Below, in pieces: positions 42,910 through 51,429 of a DNA stretch of 64,000 nt; the first letter of the stretch is position 1, and every line of letters starts with the position of its first letter. The notes below the pieces were generated by a model. The model was not told where the DNA came from. It ran no database searches and worked only from the letters and a program-made list of their open reading frames with translations. Origin of the DNA: JBEDUK01 sp963781595 (GTDB lineage Bacteria > Actinomycetota > UBA4738); assembly GCA_963781595.1 (NCBI GenBank), contig CAWAGG010000001.1, positions 124,001 through 188,000 of the forward strand. Direction: 5' to 3'. Position numbers and translations under genes: made by a program.

Positions 42910-44262
42910 TCACCTTGCGACGGGTACCGCGCTCGAGTCGCGCACGCCCGCCGTTCGGATGGACCACACGACGAGCACCGCCACGAGCGCCAGCTCCGCG
43001 GTCGTCACCGCCACCTCGGTCCACACGACGGCCGGGTAGAGACCCATCGCCCGGAAGCGTTGCGTGAGGAGGTAGCCGGATGCGAGCACGGCCCCGTCGA
43101 CGACCGCCGCCCATGCAGGGAGCCGCCGCCACACGAGCGCCAGCGTCGGGAGGCTCAGGAAGACGAACCAGGGCAAGACGTAGGCGGCCATCAGCCCGTA
43201 GACGAGCGCAGCCGCACCCACCGCCAGCGCAGGCGACGGGTCCCGCAGCCGCGGGAGCGCGACGACCGCGATCACCGCGGCCATCGCCAGGAACGCCACG
43301 AGGCTCTGATACCGGTAAGCGCCGACGATCCCAGCGAGGCTCGACACCGGGTCGCCCAGATGAACGAGCCGGGCCACGTGCAGGGGCAGCTTCCACATCG
43401 AGAACGGGTCGCCGAGGGGGAACCCGTTCCGCAGGTCCCTCACGGCCGCGATGCCCGCGATCCAGTAGGCGGCCGCCACGACCGCCAGGCCCGCAACCAG
43501 TTGGCGCGCCGCAGCGCCGAGGCCCCTGCGCCGCCACGTCCACAGCCCCAGGATCCCCATCGGAACGACGCCGATCACCTTCACCAGCACCGCGAGCGCC
43601 ATCGAGAGCCCGGCGAGCACGTAGCGTTCCCTCCGCGCCAGAAGCACCCCTCCCAGCACGAACACCGCGGCGATCGCATCGTTGTGCCCGCCGTTGACGA
43701 CCGTCACGACGACGAACGGGTTCAGCCCGAGGAACGCCATCGCCAGGACGTCGCCGGTCGCCCACCCGACCAGCAGGACCGCGCCGAACGCCGCCAACGC
43801 GGCGAGGAGCTGGAAGCCGGCGCGGCTCGCGCGGGGCGAGTCCCCGGCGATCCTCACCACCCCCTCTGAGAGCAGGGTGAACCCGGGTCCGTACAGCGAC
43901 GGCCGATGTCGCCACATCGCGCCCATCCGCTGGAGGAACGGGTCGTGCGTGAAGGTCGCAGGCGGCGTCTGGTACGGATCGTCGTGGTGGACGACCGCGA
44001 TCCGCCCGTACATCGCGTAGGCCCAGACGTCCAGCGACTCGCGCGGCGGGAACACGGTCGCGGCCAGCATCAGCCCACCCGACAGCGCCACGACCGACCA
44101 CCGCGCCAGGACCCCCCACCGGCGCCGCCGCACGAACAGCAGCCCGAACGCGACGAACGCGATCGCCAGCGCGACGATATGGATCCACCCGTCCCCCGAT
44201 CGGGTGGCGAGCGCCGCGACGGTCGCGACCACCAGCAGCCCGGCGACGGCGGCGCGGATCAC
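42910..44262 (-). CDS. Polytopic glycosyltransferase (GT87/mannosyltransferase-like)
   Basis: A 450-residue protein with about eleven to twelve hydrophobic helices. The first periplasmic loop has SLDVWAYAMYGRIAVVHHDD followed by PYQTPPA, the acidic motif typical of GT-C polyprenol-phosphate-dependent mannosyltransferases, and a later NGGHNDAIAAVFVLGGVLLA is a common GT87 feature. It would transfer a sugar from a lipid carrier to an envelope acceptor outside the membrane. The GTG at 44262 overlaps the stop of the FG-GAP-type lipoprotein gene (GTGA), implying translational coupling. Confidence 0.88.
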   Translation of the reverse strand: MIRAAVAGLLVVATVAALATRSGDGWIHIVALAIAFVAFGLLFVRRRRWGVLARWSVVALSGGLMLAATVFPPRESLDVWAYAMYGRIAVVHHDDPYQTPPATFTHDPFLQRMGAMWRHRPSLYGPGFTLLSEGVVRIAGDSPRASRAGFQLLAALAAFGAVLLVGWATGDVLAMAFLGLNPFVVVTVVNGGHNDAIAAVFVLGGVLLARRERYVLAGLSMALAVLVKVIGVVPMGILGLWTWRRRGLGAAARQLVAGLAVVAAAYWIAGIAAVRDLRNGFPLGDPFSMWKLPLHVARLVHLGDPVSSLAGIVGAYRYQSLVAFLAMAAVIAVVALPRLRDPSPALAVGAAALVYGLMAAYVLPWFVFLSLPTLALVWRRLPAWAAVVDGAVLASGYLLTQRFRAMGLYPAVVWTEVAVTTAELALVAVLVVWSIRTAGVRDSSAVPVAR

Positions 44263-45128
44263 TCGAGGAACACTCCGTCGCACCGCAGCGCGAAGAACGC
44301 GGTGATCCGCGGGTCGGCGATCGAGACGGACTGCGGATACCCGCCGCGCCGCATCGCGCCGGGAACCAGGTCGCCGTGCTCCCAGACGTAGGTCCGTTCG
44401 GTCCATGACCAGCGCTCCGGCGGCACGACCTGGATCAGACGAACGAGCAGGACGGGCCGACCGTCGACCGACGCACACACGGCGCCCTGGCCGCGCCGCG
44501 ACGTGCCGCCGGTGAAGAAGTGGAACGGCCCCTCGCCGCGCACCTCGACCTGATGGATCGCGCCGTCGGTCAGGTCGAAGATCGCCGCGATGTGCGAGAC
44601 CGCGATGTGGTACACGATGCCCGTCAGCTTGACGAACGCCTCAGCGCGGCCGTCGCCGTCGGCGTCGGCTGCGCCGACGACCCGCGGATAGACATCGGAC
44701 TGCCCCTCGACCGCGGACCCGGTCGGGATCGCGACGGGCGCGACGGCTGCCCCCGAGCCCAGCAGCGCCGACGCCTCCCACGCGGTGGGGAGGCGCTGCG
44801 CGTCCAAGCGGCCGTAGACGACGAACCGGTCCTGCCGGCCGTCGCCGTCGAGGTCGCCGCGAGCGTTCGAGACGCACCCCACGCCGGGCGGGAGCCCGGG
44901 CGCCCGGGCGATCGGGCACGGGTCGCCGTTGACGAACTCCTGCTCGTACGGATCGGCCGGCGAGGATGTCACCCCGGACCCAGACCCGTCCCCCGAGCCC
45001 GGCCGGACGGTGGTCGCGGCCGAGCCGGACCCCCGCGCTCCCGTGCACGCCGCGCCGAGCACGACCGTCAACGCCGTGGCCAGCGCAGCGGCCGCGCGGC
45101 GCTGCCCGACCGCACGCCAACCCGTCAC
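44259..45128 (-). CDS. FG-GAP/VCBS-like lipoprotein
   Basis: A 289-residue protein with a GTG start at 45128. A lipoprotein signal (AAAALATALTVVLG, lipobox GAA-C) and a serine/glycine linker lead into a domain with two calcium-binding-like loops, GDLDGDGRQDRFVVYG and GAADADGDGRAEAFVKLTG, as in integrin-type FG-GAP repeats. It heads an apparent operon with a glycosyltransferase and two phosphoesterase lipoproteins, so a role in envelope glycan or phospholipid handling is plausible but not shown. Confidence 0.82.
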   Translation of the reverse strand: MTGWRAVGQRRAAAALATALTVVLGAACTGARGSGSAATTVRPGSGDGSGSGVTSSPADPYEQEFVNGDPCPIARAPGLPPGVGCVSNARGDLDGDGRQDRFVVYGRLDAQRLPTAWEASALLGSGAAVAPVAIPTGSAVEGQSDVYPRVVGAADADGDGRAEAFVKLTGIVYHIAVSHIAAIFDLTDGAIHQVEVRGEGPFHFFTGGTSRRGQGAVCASVDGRPVLLVRLIQVVPPERWSWTERTYVWEHGDLVPGAMRRGGYPQSVSIADPRITAFFALRCDGVFLE

Positions 45129-45214
45129 GAAACTCGAGCCTACCCCTCGAGGTCGTGCCGCGAGGGCGCTGCGGCTATACTCGGCAGCGACTGCCCCCGG
45201 GCCGGGGGCGGTGG

Positions 45215-45287
45215 GCCCCCATCGTCTAGCGGCCTAGGATTTCGCCCTTTCAAGGCGGCGACACGGGTTCGAATCCCGTTGGGGGTA
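45215..45287 (+). tRNA. tRNA-Glu (anticodon TTC)
   Basis: The acceptor stem GCCCCCA pairs with TGGGGGT, the anticodon stem TCGCC/GGCGG holds the loop CTTTCAA (anticodon TTC), and the T arm GGGTTCGAATCCC is intact. CCA is not encoded. It is the first of a split tRNA-Glu/Asp/Phe cluster. Confidence 0.96.
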
Positions 45288-45309
45288 CCGGTACCATCGA
45301 ACCGAATAT

Positions 45310-45388
45310 GGTCCCGTGGAGCAGCCTGGCCGTGCTCGCCACCCTGTCAAGGTGGAGGTCGCGGGTTCGAATCCCGTCGGGACCGCCA
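45310..45388 (+). tRNA. tRNA-Asp (anticodon GTC), 3' half forms the left attachment site
   Basis: The acceptor stem GGTCCCG pairs with CGGGACC, the anticodon stem CCACC/GGTGG holds the loop CTGTCAA (anticodon GTC), and the CCA end is encoded (45386-45388). Its 3' half from the anticodon loop on is duplicated at 54631-54673. The gene itself remains complete after integration. Confidence 0.97.
45344..45386 (+). repeat. Left attachment site (43-bp repeat)
   Basis: Runs from the anticodon loop (CTGTCAAGG) through the T arm to the acceptor end (GGGACCGC) of tRNA-Asp and is identical to 54631-54673. Identity stops abruptly at both edges. Confidence 0.95.
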
Positions 45389-45736
45389 GTCTGACCAGGC
45401 GAAACGTCCCCGCCAAGGGCGAGTCCGCCGGGTGATGGTTCCCGTTTGGTTCCCAGCGGGCGCGGCTTCCCCGATGACGTCGGACCCGAGTCGGGATCGC
45501 TGACGTGCTGGGTCAGATCCCACTAGCGAGCGCACAGGCGTGCGCCGTCGCGTCGCCATCCGGCCGCCACCGGACCCGCTCGAACACGCTACCGATCCAC
45601 CCGGAGTCGCCGTGGTCCCCGATCCGCAGGACCTGTCGTACCGCCGGGCTACGATGCTGCGGGCATCGCCTGACGGGAAGGGCGGTGCGGGAAGCGGAGG
45701 ACGAGGAGGGCGGATGCCCGACCAGGACCGTAGCGG
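45389..45736 (+). other. Left-end non-coding stretch with integrase arm-like repeat
   Basis: No convincing gene is seen in these 348 bases. At 45436-45455 the sequence TGGTTCCCGTTTGGTTCCCA resembles TGGTTCCCACTTTGGTTACC (54495-54514) at the right end, in the same orientation. Such matched pairs inside the ends of an integrated element are good candidates for integrase arm-binding sites. Confidence 0.5.
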
Positions 45737-46786
45737 ATGAAGCCGTCTCAGGTCGAGTACTGGGCACTCCAGGTAATCGACACTGTCCGCTCGCGACGCC
45801 GCGTGGAGGACTCCCGGGTCGAGTGCAAACGGGAATGGCCGCCGGACCTGGCCACCTGGGCGGACCAACTCGCAGGACACGCGAACGCGGCCGCGGGCGA
45901 GCCCATCCTCTGGCTGATCGGAGTCGACGAGCGAGCAGGCGAGGTGCCAGGCGCGGCAAGCAGAGAGCTGGCGGACGACTGGCCGTCCGTTCAGGCGCGG
46001 TTCGACGGTGATCCCCCACGCTGCTTGGTCGACGTGAACGTCAGTCCGGACCCTGAGACGACGGTTCCTGCGCTCCTGTTCGAGACAACCGGGGCGCCCT
46101 ACGTCGTGCGCAACCCCAACGTGACTGGCACCCGAGATCGGGCGGGTTTGTGGGTCCCGTGGCGCGAGGGCACCGCCACCCGCCCTGCGAGACATGCGGA
46201 TCTGATCCGGATTCTGGTGCCACGCCTGCGGCTCCCAGAGGTCGAGGTCATCGCGGCGAGCGCGACCGCGACGTTCTTCTACGGCAGTCCTCGCAATCGG
46301 CAACGGGAGGAGGACCCGAAGCGGTTGTCGCTGCAGTGGGGCTTCGTTGCCGAGTTGTACGTCACACCCACGACCGATGACGCCACCGTGATCCCGTTCC
46401 ACCGCGTCTCGGCAGCGTTGGAGTTCCCGACCTCGAAGTTGGCGTTTCGCCTCGTGCTGGGTGCGGATCGGTTCCACTCGCCTCACGTGGCGATAACTGA
46501 CGACGAGATCATCCTCACCGGTCCTGCGGTGGTGCGGGCCAGCGCATCCCGGTCTACTGAGCCTGTGACCTCGGCGCCAGACCCCTCCGGCGTGATGGTC
46601 CTTGCTGCTGGCGTCGTCGGTGCCTCGTCCCCGTTGCTCCTACGCATCCCGCTGGCTCAGGAGAGGGATGACGGACGAGAGTGGATGTCGAGCGCGGAGG
46701 CGCTGGCGGTCTTGACGGAGCCCACGGAGCCCGGCCAAGACAAGCCCCCGCGGCTCCCCATCACGTGGGGGCACTGGGAAGCCTAG
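45737..46786 (+). CDS. Schlafen/AlbA_2-like protein (element accessory gene)
   Basis: A 349-residue protein and one of the few intact frames in the element. The N-terminal 150 residues resemble the AlbA_2 (Schlafen-type) domain: RRRVEDSRVECKREWP (E-x-K), ADQLAGHANAAAGEPILWLI, GVDERAGEVPGA, FETTGAPYVVRNP and GLWVPWREGTATRPA, the last matching the usual end of the fold. The C-terminal half is beta-rich and unknown. AlbA_2 proteins bind nucleic acid, and several serve in regulation or anti-phage defence. A defence role for this cargo gene is inference from location. Confidence 0.75.
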   Translation: MKPSQVEYWALQVIDTVRSRRRVEDSRVECKREWPPDLATWADQLAGHANAAAGEPILWLIGVDERAGEVPGAASRELADDWPSVQARFDGDPPRCLVDVNVSPDPETTVPALLFETTGAPYVVRNPNVTGTRDRAGLWVPWREGTATRPARHADLIRILVPRLRLPEVEVIAASATATFFYGSPRNRQREEDPKRLSLQWGFVAELYVTPTTDDATVIPFHRVSAALEFPTSKLAFRLVLGADRFHSPHVAITDDEIILTGPAVVRASASRSTEPVTSAPDPSGVMVLAAGVVGASSPLLLRIPLAQERDDGREWMSSAEALAVLTEPTEPGQDKPPRLPITWGHWEA

Positions 46787-46919
46787 ATCGGCGGCCGGTG
46801 AACCTCGGGGATGAGACCGCGAACGCCCTCCCCGGTACCTGACGACCCGAGCCGGATCTGCGTCGATCTCCGGCCCTCCCAGGCCCCGAAGATCGACCCT
46901 GGCCGAGCGGTCCGTCGGG

Positions 46920-46943
46920 GTCGTCAGGTAGGTTGACGATCCG
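46920..46943 (+). repeat. 24-bp direct repeat, copy A (with GTCAGGT half-site)
   Basis: Identical to 47515-47538 and containing GTCAGGTAGGTTGACGATC. It overlaps the stop of the unknown minus-strand gene. Related inverted sites occur at 49504-49540. Confidence 0.85.
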
Positions 46944-47465
46944 CGCAGACGTTCGTCTCGGGTTGGGGCGGTGCCGCCGGGCAGCGGTCGTACAGGAGCC
47001 CCCTGGCGCGCAGGAACTGTTCCCAGGCGTGGACGATGTCCCTGGCGAGGTTGAGGGCGTCGTAGGACTGGCCGTCCGCCTCGATCGTCCAGGCGTGTGA
47101 CGCGGCCGCTCGAGGAGGGACTGCTCCCGCGCTCGGTACTCGCACTGCCACGTCCTGGCGGACCGCCGCGGTGTCCTTGTCGATCCACGGCTCTTGCGTG
47201 AGTACGAGGTGCTTGGTTCGGTTCGCGAGGTCGGCGCAGATCCGGAGCGGCACCGACCCTCTGATCGTGGCGTTGAGATCGCTCTTTGTCAGCTTGGTCG
47301 ATCGGTCGGACCGGAGCCAGTCGCGCAGGTGGAACGCGTTCAGGAAGAACGCGTACAGGTCGTAGACCGCATCCGCCGAACCCCTTCGCGGCCCCGATAG
47401 ATCTCCTCGACTCGACCGAGGCCAAGGAGCGTCCTGTTCCACTGTTCGTGCCAGCCGCCGAACAT
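46924..47465 (-). CDS. Unknown protein between 24-bp repeats, one frameshift
   Basis: Reading from the ATG at 47465 gives MFGGWHEQWNRTLLGLGRVE followed by EIYRGREG. The frame is then lost at a run of four G (about 47384-47387, minus strand) and resumes as SADAVYDLYAFFLNAFHLRD and VPLRICADLANRTKHLVLTQ. One missing G would join them into a protein of about 180 residues. It looks all-alpha; the ICADLANRTKHLVL segment recalls HEPN-like helical proteins, but the R-x4-6-H RNase motif is not clear, so no function is assigned. Both sides carry the same 24-bp repeat. Confidence 0.6.
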
Positions 47466-47506
47466 GGATGGAGCGTACCGCTGTCGGTCGACTAGCTCAT
47501 CGCCTC

Positions 47507-47538
47507 ACCTGACTGTCGTCAGGTAGGTTGACGATCCG
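47507..47538 (+). repeat. 24-bp direct repeat, copy B, with inverted ACCTGAC/GTCAGGT pair
   Basis: The 24-bp repeat of 46920-46943 recurs at 47515-47538. Just before it, ACCTGAC (47507-47513) and GTCAGGT (47518-47524) form a perfect inverted repeat with a 4-base spacer. The last base is the first base of the GTG start at 47538, so a protein bound here could control that gene. Confidence 0.8.
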
Positions 47539-47888
47539 TGGACGCGGACGATGCGACCGGTCGGTGGCGGGACGTCCCGCTCGACCTCCGCGAGCGTGCC
47601 CGGGCGGCGCTCGTCTGCGACATCCTCGCCCCGGGCAAGTCGAAGGCCGCCGATCCGACGCGCGAGGAGTGCCGGCGCCTGGAGGCCCTCGCCCAGCTGT
47701 TCGGCGGGCTCCCCGTCGATCGCGTCCCGGTCGCGACGGAGAGGGCCCGTATCGACGTCCGGTGGGAGGACGACGTCCCGGTGGTCACCTTCGAGGACCA
47801 CGCGTTCACGCTCGACGATCGGGGCCGGGTGCTCGAGTACGCCGACGGTCGGCGGATCACCTGGGACCGGGGCCGCGAGATCCCGTAG
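47538..47888 (+). CDS. Hypothetical element protein, probable N-terminal part of a longer gene
   Basis: GTG at 47538; 116 residues with WRDVPLDLRERARAALVCDI, DPTREECRRLEALAQLFGGL and a beta-rich end VVTFEDHAFTLDDRGRVLEY. No named domain. The stop TAG at 47886 lies exactly where one inserted base would let the frame run on into the coding-like stretch 47889-48178 (REIP then VAGSEDLARLRWHW). I therefore suspect a single protein of over 200 residues split by an indel. Confidence 0.55.
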   Translation: MDADDATGRWRDVPLDLRERARAALVCDILAPGKSKAADPTREECRRLEALAQLFGGLPVDRVPVATERARIDVRWEDDVPVVTFEDHAFTLDDRGRVLEYADGRRITWDRGREIP

Positions 47889-48178
47889 CCGGAAGCGAGG
47901 ACCTGGCACGCCTGCGCTGGCACTGGACGCTCGATGAGTCGAACCCCGAGCGGGTTCCGCTCAAGGAGTACGCCCGGGCGGTCGGGCGGGCGTTCTCGAC
48001 CGTCCGGACCTACGCGCGCGGTTACGGGCTCTGGATGGCCGAACGGGATATCCCGATCACCGAGGCCATCGAGCGAGCCGCGATGGCGGAAGACGAACGT
48101 CGTTGGTGGAGAACCGGACCGGCGCTGAGACGATCCGTCGCAGCCTGCGAAGGACGCCGGTCCGGTCCCCACGTCCTC
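47889..48178 (+). CDS. Putative helix-turn-helix DNA-binding segment, likely continuation of previous gene
   Basis: This stretch reads SEDLARLRWHWTLDESNPER, PLKEYARAVGRAFSTVRTYA and ITEAIERAAMAEDERRWW, a helical pattern with a helix-turn-helix-like YARAVGRAFSTVRTYARG. It has no start codon of its own in frame and follows the previous gene directly, so it is probably that gene's C-terminal domain after a one-base deletion. Its true end is unclear and may overlap the capsid gene's 3' end. Confidence 0.45.
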
Positions 48179-49260
48179 TCAGGCCGCGAAGTCGACCGTG
48201 CAGAACGCGTTCGGCCGCGTGATCCCGAACCCGGCCCTCGCCTCGCAGAGCACCGCCAGTTGATTCCGGACGAACATCTGATCGATCGTACCGACGCTGA
48301 TGTTGGCCTCCTCGCGATCGAACAGGATCGCTCGGCGGAAGTCCCCGACGACGGCCGTTCCCTCCGGCACCGCCTCGGACGTGACCCGCGGCAGGTTCCA
48401 GAGCGGCGAGAAGTTCACGGGTCCGAACGGGTCGGAGTAGTACCGGTCCTGCTGGTCCTGCAGGAGGTCGATCGCCTCGGAGTCGGCGGGCGAGACGAGC
48501 ACGGCCGTTGGGCTCGCCCGGCCGACCGTCTGGCACTTCGTGACCGCCTTTCTGACCAACGCGATCGCCGTCTCGCTGTTCGCCGGGGGACCGACCGACT
48601 GCGTGACGATGGTGAGGATCCCGGAGAAGTTCTCGCCCTGGCCGTCGCCGGTCACGATCAGGTCCTCGATCGCCCGGCGCACGTCGTCGGACAGCTCTGA
48701 GTCGATGAGCTGTCGGAGCTCGGAGGCGTCGGACAGGGCCCGCTTCGTCGCCGGGACCCACTCCGCGATCGTCTTGATCGGCGCGTTCTTCATCTCGAAG
48801 CTGAACGTCGCCTCGGGCTTCGTGCCGCTCGAGCCGCTGATCGCCGTCGCCTCGGCCACGGCGGCTGCCGACGACGGGATGGCCGTCTGGACCGCGTACT
48901 GCGGCGAATCGCTCTCGGTCCCGAGGACCGTCAGCAGGGAGACGATCGTCGGTGGCCGCACCTGGTCGGGGAACACCCCGGCGAAGTCGGGACGGGACCA
49001 CGCGTCGCCGGACGTGATGAGCGCGCGCAGGCGCCGCTGAGCCGGACGCCCGGGCTTGCGAACGTCCGCGGCCTCGCGCCTTCGAGCGAGTCGGCGATGA
49101 TCGCCCGGACGCCGCTGACGTCGCGGCTCGTGACGTACTGCTCGCCCGCGCTCGGCCCGTTCCAGGCCCCTCGGTCGCGGCCGTCGGTCGGGCCGTCGTA
49201 GATCGCCGGCATCTGGCGCCGTCGCGCCTCGCGCTGCGTGGGGGTTTCGTCGGTGGGCAT
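48179..49260 (-). CDS. HK97-type phage major capsid protein, one frameshift
   Basis: ATG at 49260 follows GAGGAGG. The N-terminal 75 residues (GPSAGEQYVTSRDVSGVRAI, ADSLEGARP) are in one frame; near 49040 a missing base shifts to LRALITSGDAWSRPDFAGVF and PDQVRPPTIVSLL. The middle shows classic capsid blocks: FEMKNAPIKTIAEWVPATKR, ALSDASELRQLIDSELSDDV, RRAIEDLIVTGDGQG and VLVSPADSEAIDLL. The end NQLAVLCEARAGFGITRPNA is the usual P-domain finish. Length, about 360 residues, fits HK97-fold capsids. No protease, portal or terminase gene accompanies it. An encapsulin is the alternative, but the sequence pattern is that of phage capsids. Confidence 0.9.
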
Positions 49261-49995
49261 GGTCGAACCTCCTCGTAGGGGATCCTGCGTGGATGAAGGT
49301 TCGGCGCCTCGGAGGCGAGCGACCATCGGGGCGGGCGGCGCGGGAACAGAGGGCGGCGGCGCTCGGCTAGAGCTGGTGGCTCGACGTCGGAGCCGCCCAC
49401 GGAGCGGGCGGAACGGGAACGCGGAAGGACGGGCGGCCGGCGGCCGGCAAGCTGCTGAGGCGGTGCCGTCTTGCGGCGGGATCTTCGCACGCCTCGGTAG
49501 ATGGTCAACCACCTGACGATCCGGTCAGCTCACCTGACGATCGACGAGGCTGACGCTCCTCGCTGCCGCACGGGTCCTCGCGCAGCTCCTCCTCGACGCG
49601 CCTGCGCGGACGAACGGAGCGAAGAGGAACACGGCTGGGATCGTGGCTTGGTGGTCCTCGATGACGTTCGTGACGCTGGCCTGCGCGTTCGGACTGGCTG
49701 GGAGGCAGAGAGGCCTGGCAGGAGGACTTTGGCGCTCTGGGCGGGGTCTCGGTAGACAGGGCACGGATCCGGAGGTCAGGAGCTACGGCTCGGATGTATC
49801 GGGTGGCTCTGGCGGCGGGGAGGTGGCCACTAGGTCCGGAACTATCGCCTCGTCGGTCCTGGTAGCCGGCCTGAGTTACCACTTGCTCGGGTGGCGGGGG
49901 CATGGATATGGCGCTCGGACCGCGATCGGCTGGTGCCGCCGAAGAGGCCTGTCTCCCGACGGAGGTCCTCTCGAGGATTCCCCGAAGGCCAGTTC
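49261..49995 (-). other. Leader region of capsid gene with operator-like sites; no recognisable gene
   Basis: Several short frames are open on both strands, but none has a coding pattern I can support. On the minus strand two sites TCGTCAGGT-N3/4-TGAC lie at 49504-49519 and 49525-49540, variants of the repeats at 46920 and 47515. Their place upstream of the capsid gene suggests control of that gene. Confidence 0.5.
49504..49540 (-). repeat. Two GTCAGGT-type sites upstream of capsid gene
   Basis: On the plus strand GTCAACC-ACCTGACGA (49504-49519) and GTCA(gct)c-ACCTGACGA (49525-49540) are inverted variants of the 24-bp repeat core. ACCTGACGA is exact in both, spaced 21 bases apart, two helical turns. 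Confidence 0.7.
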
Positions 49996-51427
49996 TCAGG
50001 CCGTCTGTGGGCAGGCCGTGCAACGACAGAGGGCACGCGCCGGACAGGAAGTGGACCACGGGGTGGCCGCACGCGGACAAGGCGGTGCGGTGCCGGGATC
50101 GACTAAGGGGGTCTCTATCTCGCGAAGGCGATCCTCTAATCCTCTTCGACGTTTACCTGGGCAGATAAGGGGATCGACTGAAGGGGGGTCGAATCCCCTT
50201 GGTCGCCGCCTCGTCGCGGACACCCTTGATCTCTCTTTGACCCCCTTCGGTGCCGACCTGGGGTTTCGGCTCGGTCTCGGTCCCGAAGGGGATCCACTCT
50301 CCGAGATATGACCCCCTTCGGGGAGGCGCCACATCCAGGGCTCGCCGAACGCGGGGGTCTTGTCGGACTCGACGCCGAGCGCTCCCTTCGCTCGCTTGAG
50401 GGTCATCTCCGCGATGCCCGCGCTCTTCGCTGCCGTCTGGATATGCTTCACCTCGCGCGGACGTCGGCCAGCTCGGCCGCGAGCCACTCCATCGCCTCCG
50501 CCTTCGCCCCGCGCTCCTCCGGATACTCGCGGACGAGCATGTTCGCGGCGGTGACCTCCGCGTCTTCGCGGAGCCAGACGATCTCGGACGTCTTGATCTG
50601 TATGCTGCCTTCGCCTTCGACGTACCGGCGAGCTTTCGATCCCCGTACCTGAGGGTCGGCGCGTGGACCCCCCAGTTCGACTTCGCGTGGACGAGCACGT
50701 GCTCCTTGCCATCCGGGTGATCCGGGTGGTAATCGGCCGCGAGGACCGACCGCGCGGCGTTCGCGAATCCGCTGCTGCCACCGACGCGATCGATCAGGTC
50801 GGTGGTGGGGCTCTTCGTGAGGTGCACGACGCCAGCGACGGCGACGTCGAGGTCCTCGGCGAGCGCCGCCAGGGGCGCGAGGACCCGTCGGACGTCCTGG
50901 TCCTTCCACGAGTTGACGTGCCGGTCCAGGTACGCCACGACGGGATCGAACACGACGAGCCTGACCTCCATCTCCCCGAGGACGCGGCGAACGAGATCGA
51001 CGTCGGCGGGGAGGGTCACCGGACGGGGTGCTCCGGATTCGTCCAGGAGCTCCGGGAAGCCCACCCTGTAATCGTCGGCGCCGGCAGCCGTGATCCTGGG
51101 CTTGAGGACGAACTCCCGGCCATCTTCGGCCGAGAAGTAGGCGACCTCGACGGGCTCCCCCTTCAGGTCGCCGTCTAGCTGCCCGTTCGAGAGCCGTGCC
51201 GCGAGCTCCACGACGATGGTGGACTTCCCGCGGCCTCCGCGGCCGACCAGGAGGGTGAGTCCACCGATCGGGATCCGCTCGCGCCACAGCCACCTGACCG
51301 GCCGCGCCTCGACGTCGGACGCCCAAACGATGCGGTACTCGGGGGCATGAACGGGGTCGTCCTCCATCCCGGCGCACTCGATGCAGTGGCGGTCGCCGCC
51401 TTCCCGGTAGGCATGGCGCCTGTCCAT
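49996..51427 (-). CDS. RepA-like AAA ATPase/helicase, at least two frameshifts
   Basis: The ATG at 51427 starts MDRRHAYREGGDRHCIECAG. The RecA-like core has Walker A LLVGRGGRGKSTIVVELAAR, VEVAYFSAEDGREFVLKPRI, Walker B VRLVVFDPVVAYLD and VAVAGVVHLTKSPTTDLIDR. Frame is lost near 50635 and 50460, each fitting one missing base. The text resumes as VEGEGSIQIKTSEIVWLRED and EVKHIQTAAKSAGIAEMTLK, then GVESDKTPAFGEPWMWRLPE. This order (ATPase, then a winged-helix end) is that of replication proteins of phages, satellites and integrative plasmids. The tail after about 50330 is of doubtful frame. It starts two bases after the zinc-ribbon gene. Confidence 0.82.
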
Positions 51428-51429
51428 GG

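Noticed and set aside
48179..49260. Capsid gene as an encapsulin
   Set aside because: The motif order (N-terminal variable arm, PATKRALSDASELRQLI, LIVTGDGQG, FGITRPNAF) follows phage capsids, and no cargo enzyme is adjacent; kept only as a minor alternative.
49505..50080. Small genes downstream of the RepA-like ATPase on the minus strand
   Set aside because: Several frames are open, but none shows a conserved pattern, start signal or domain; treated as unassigned.
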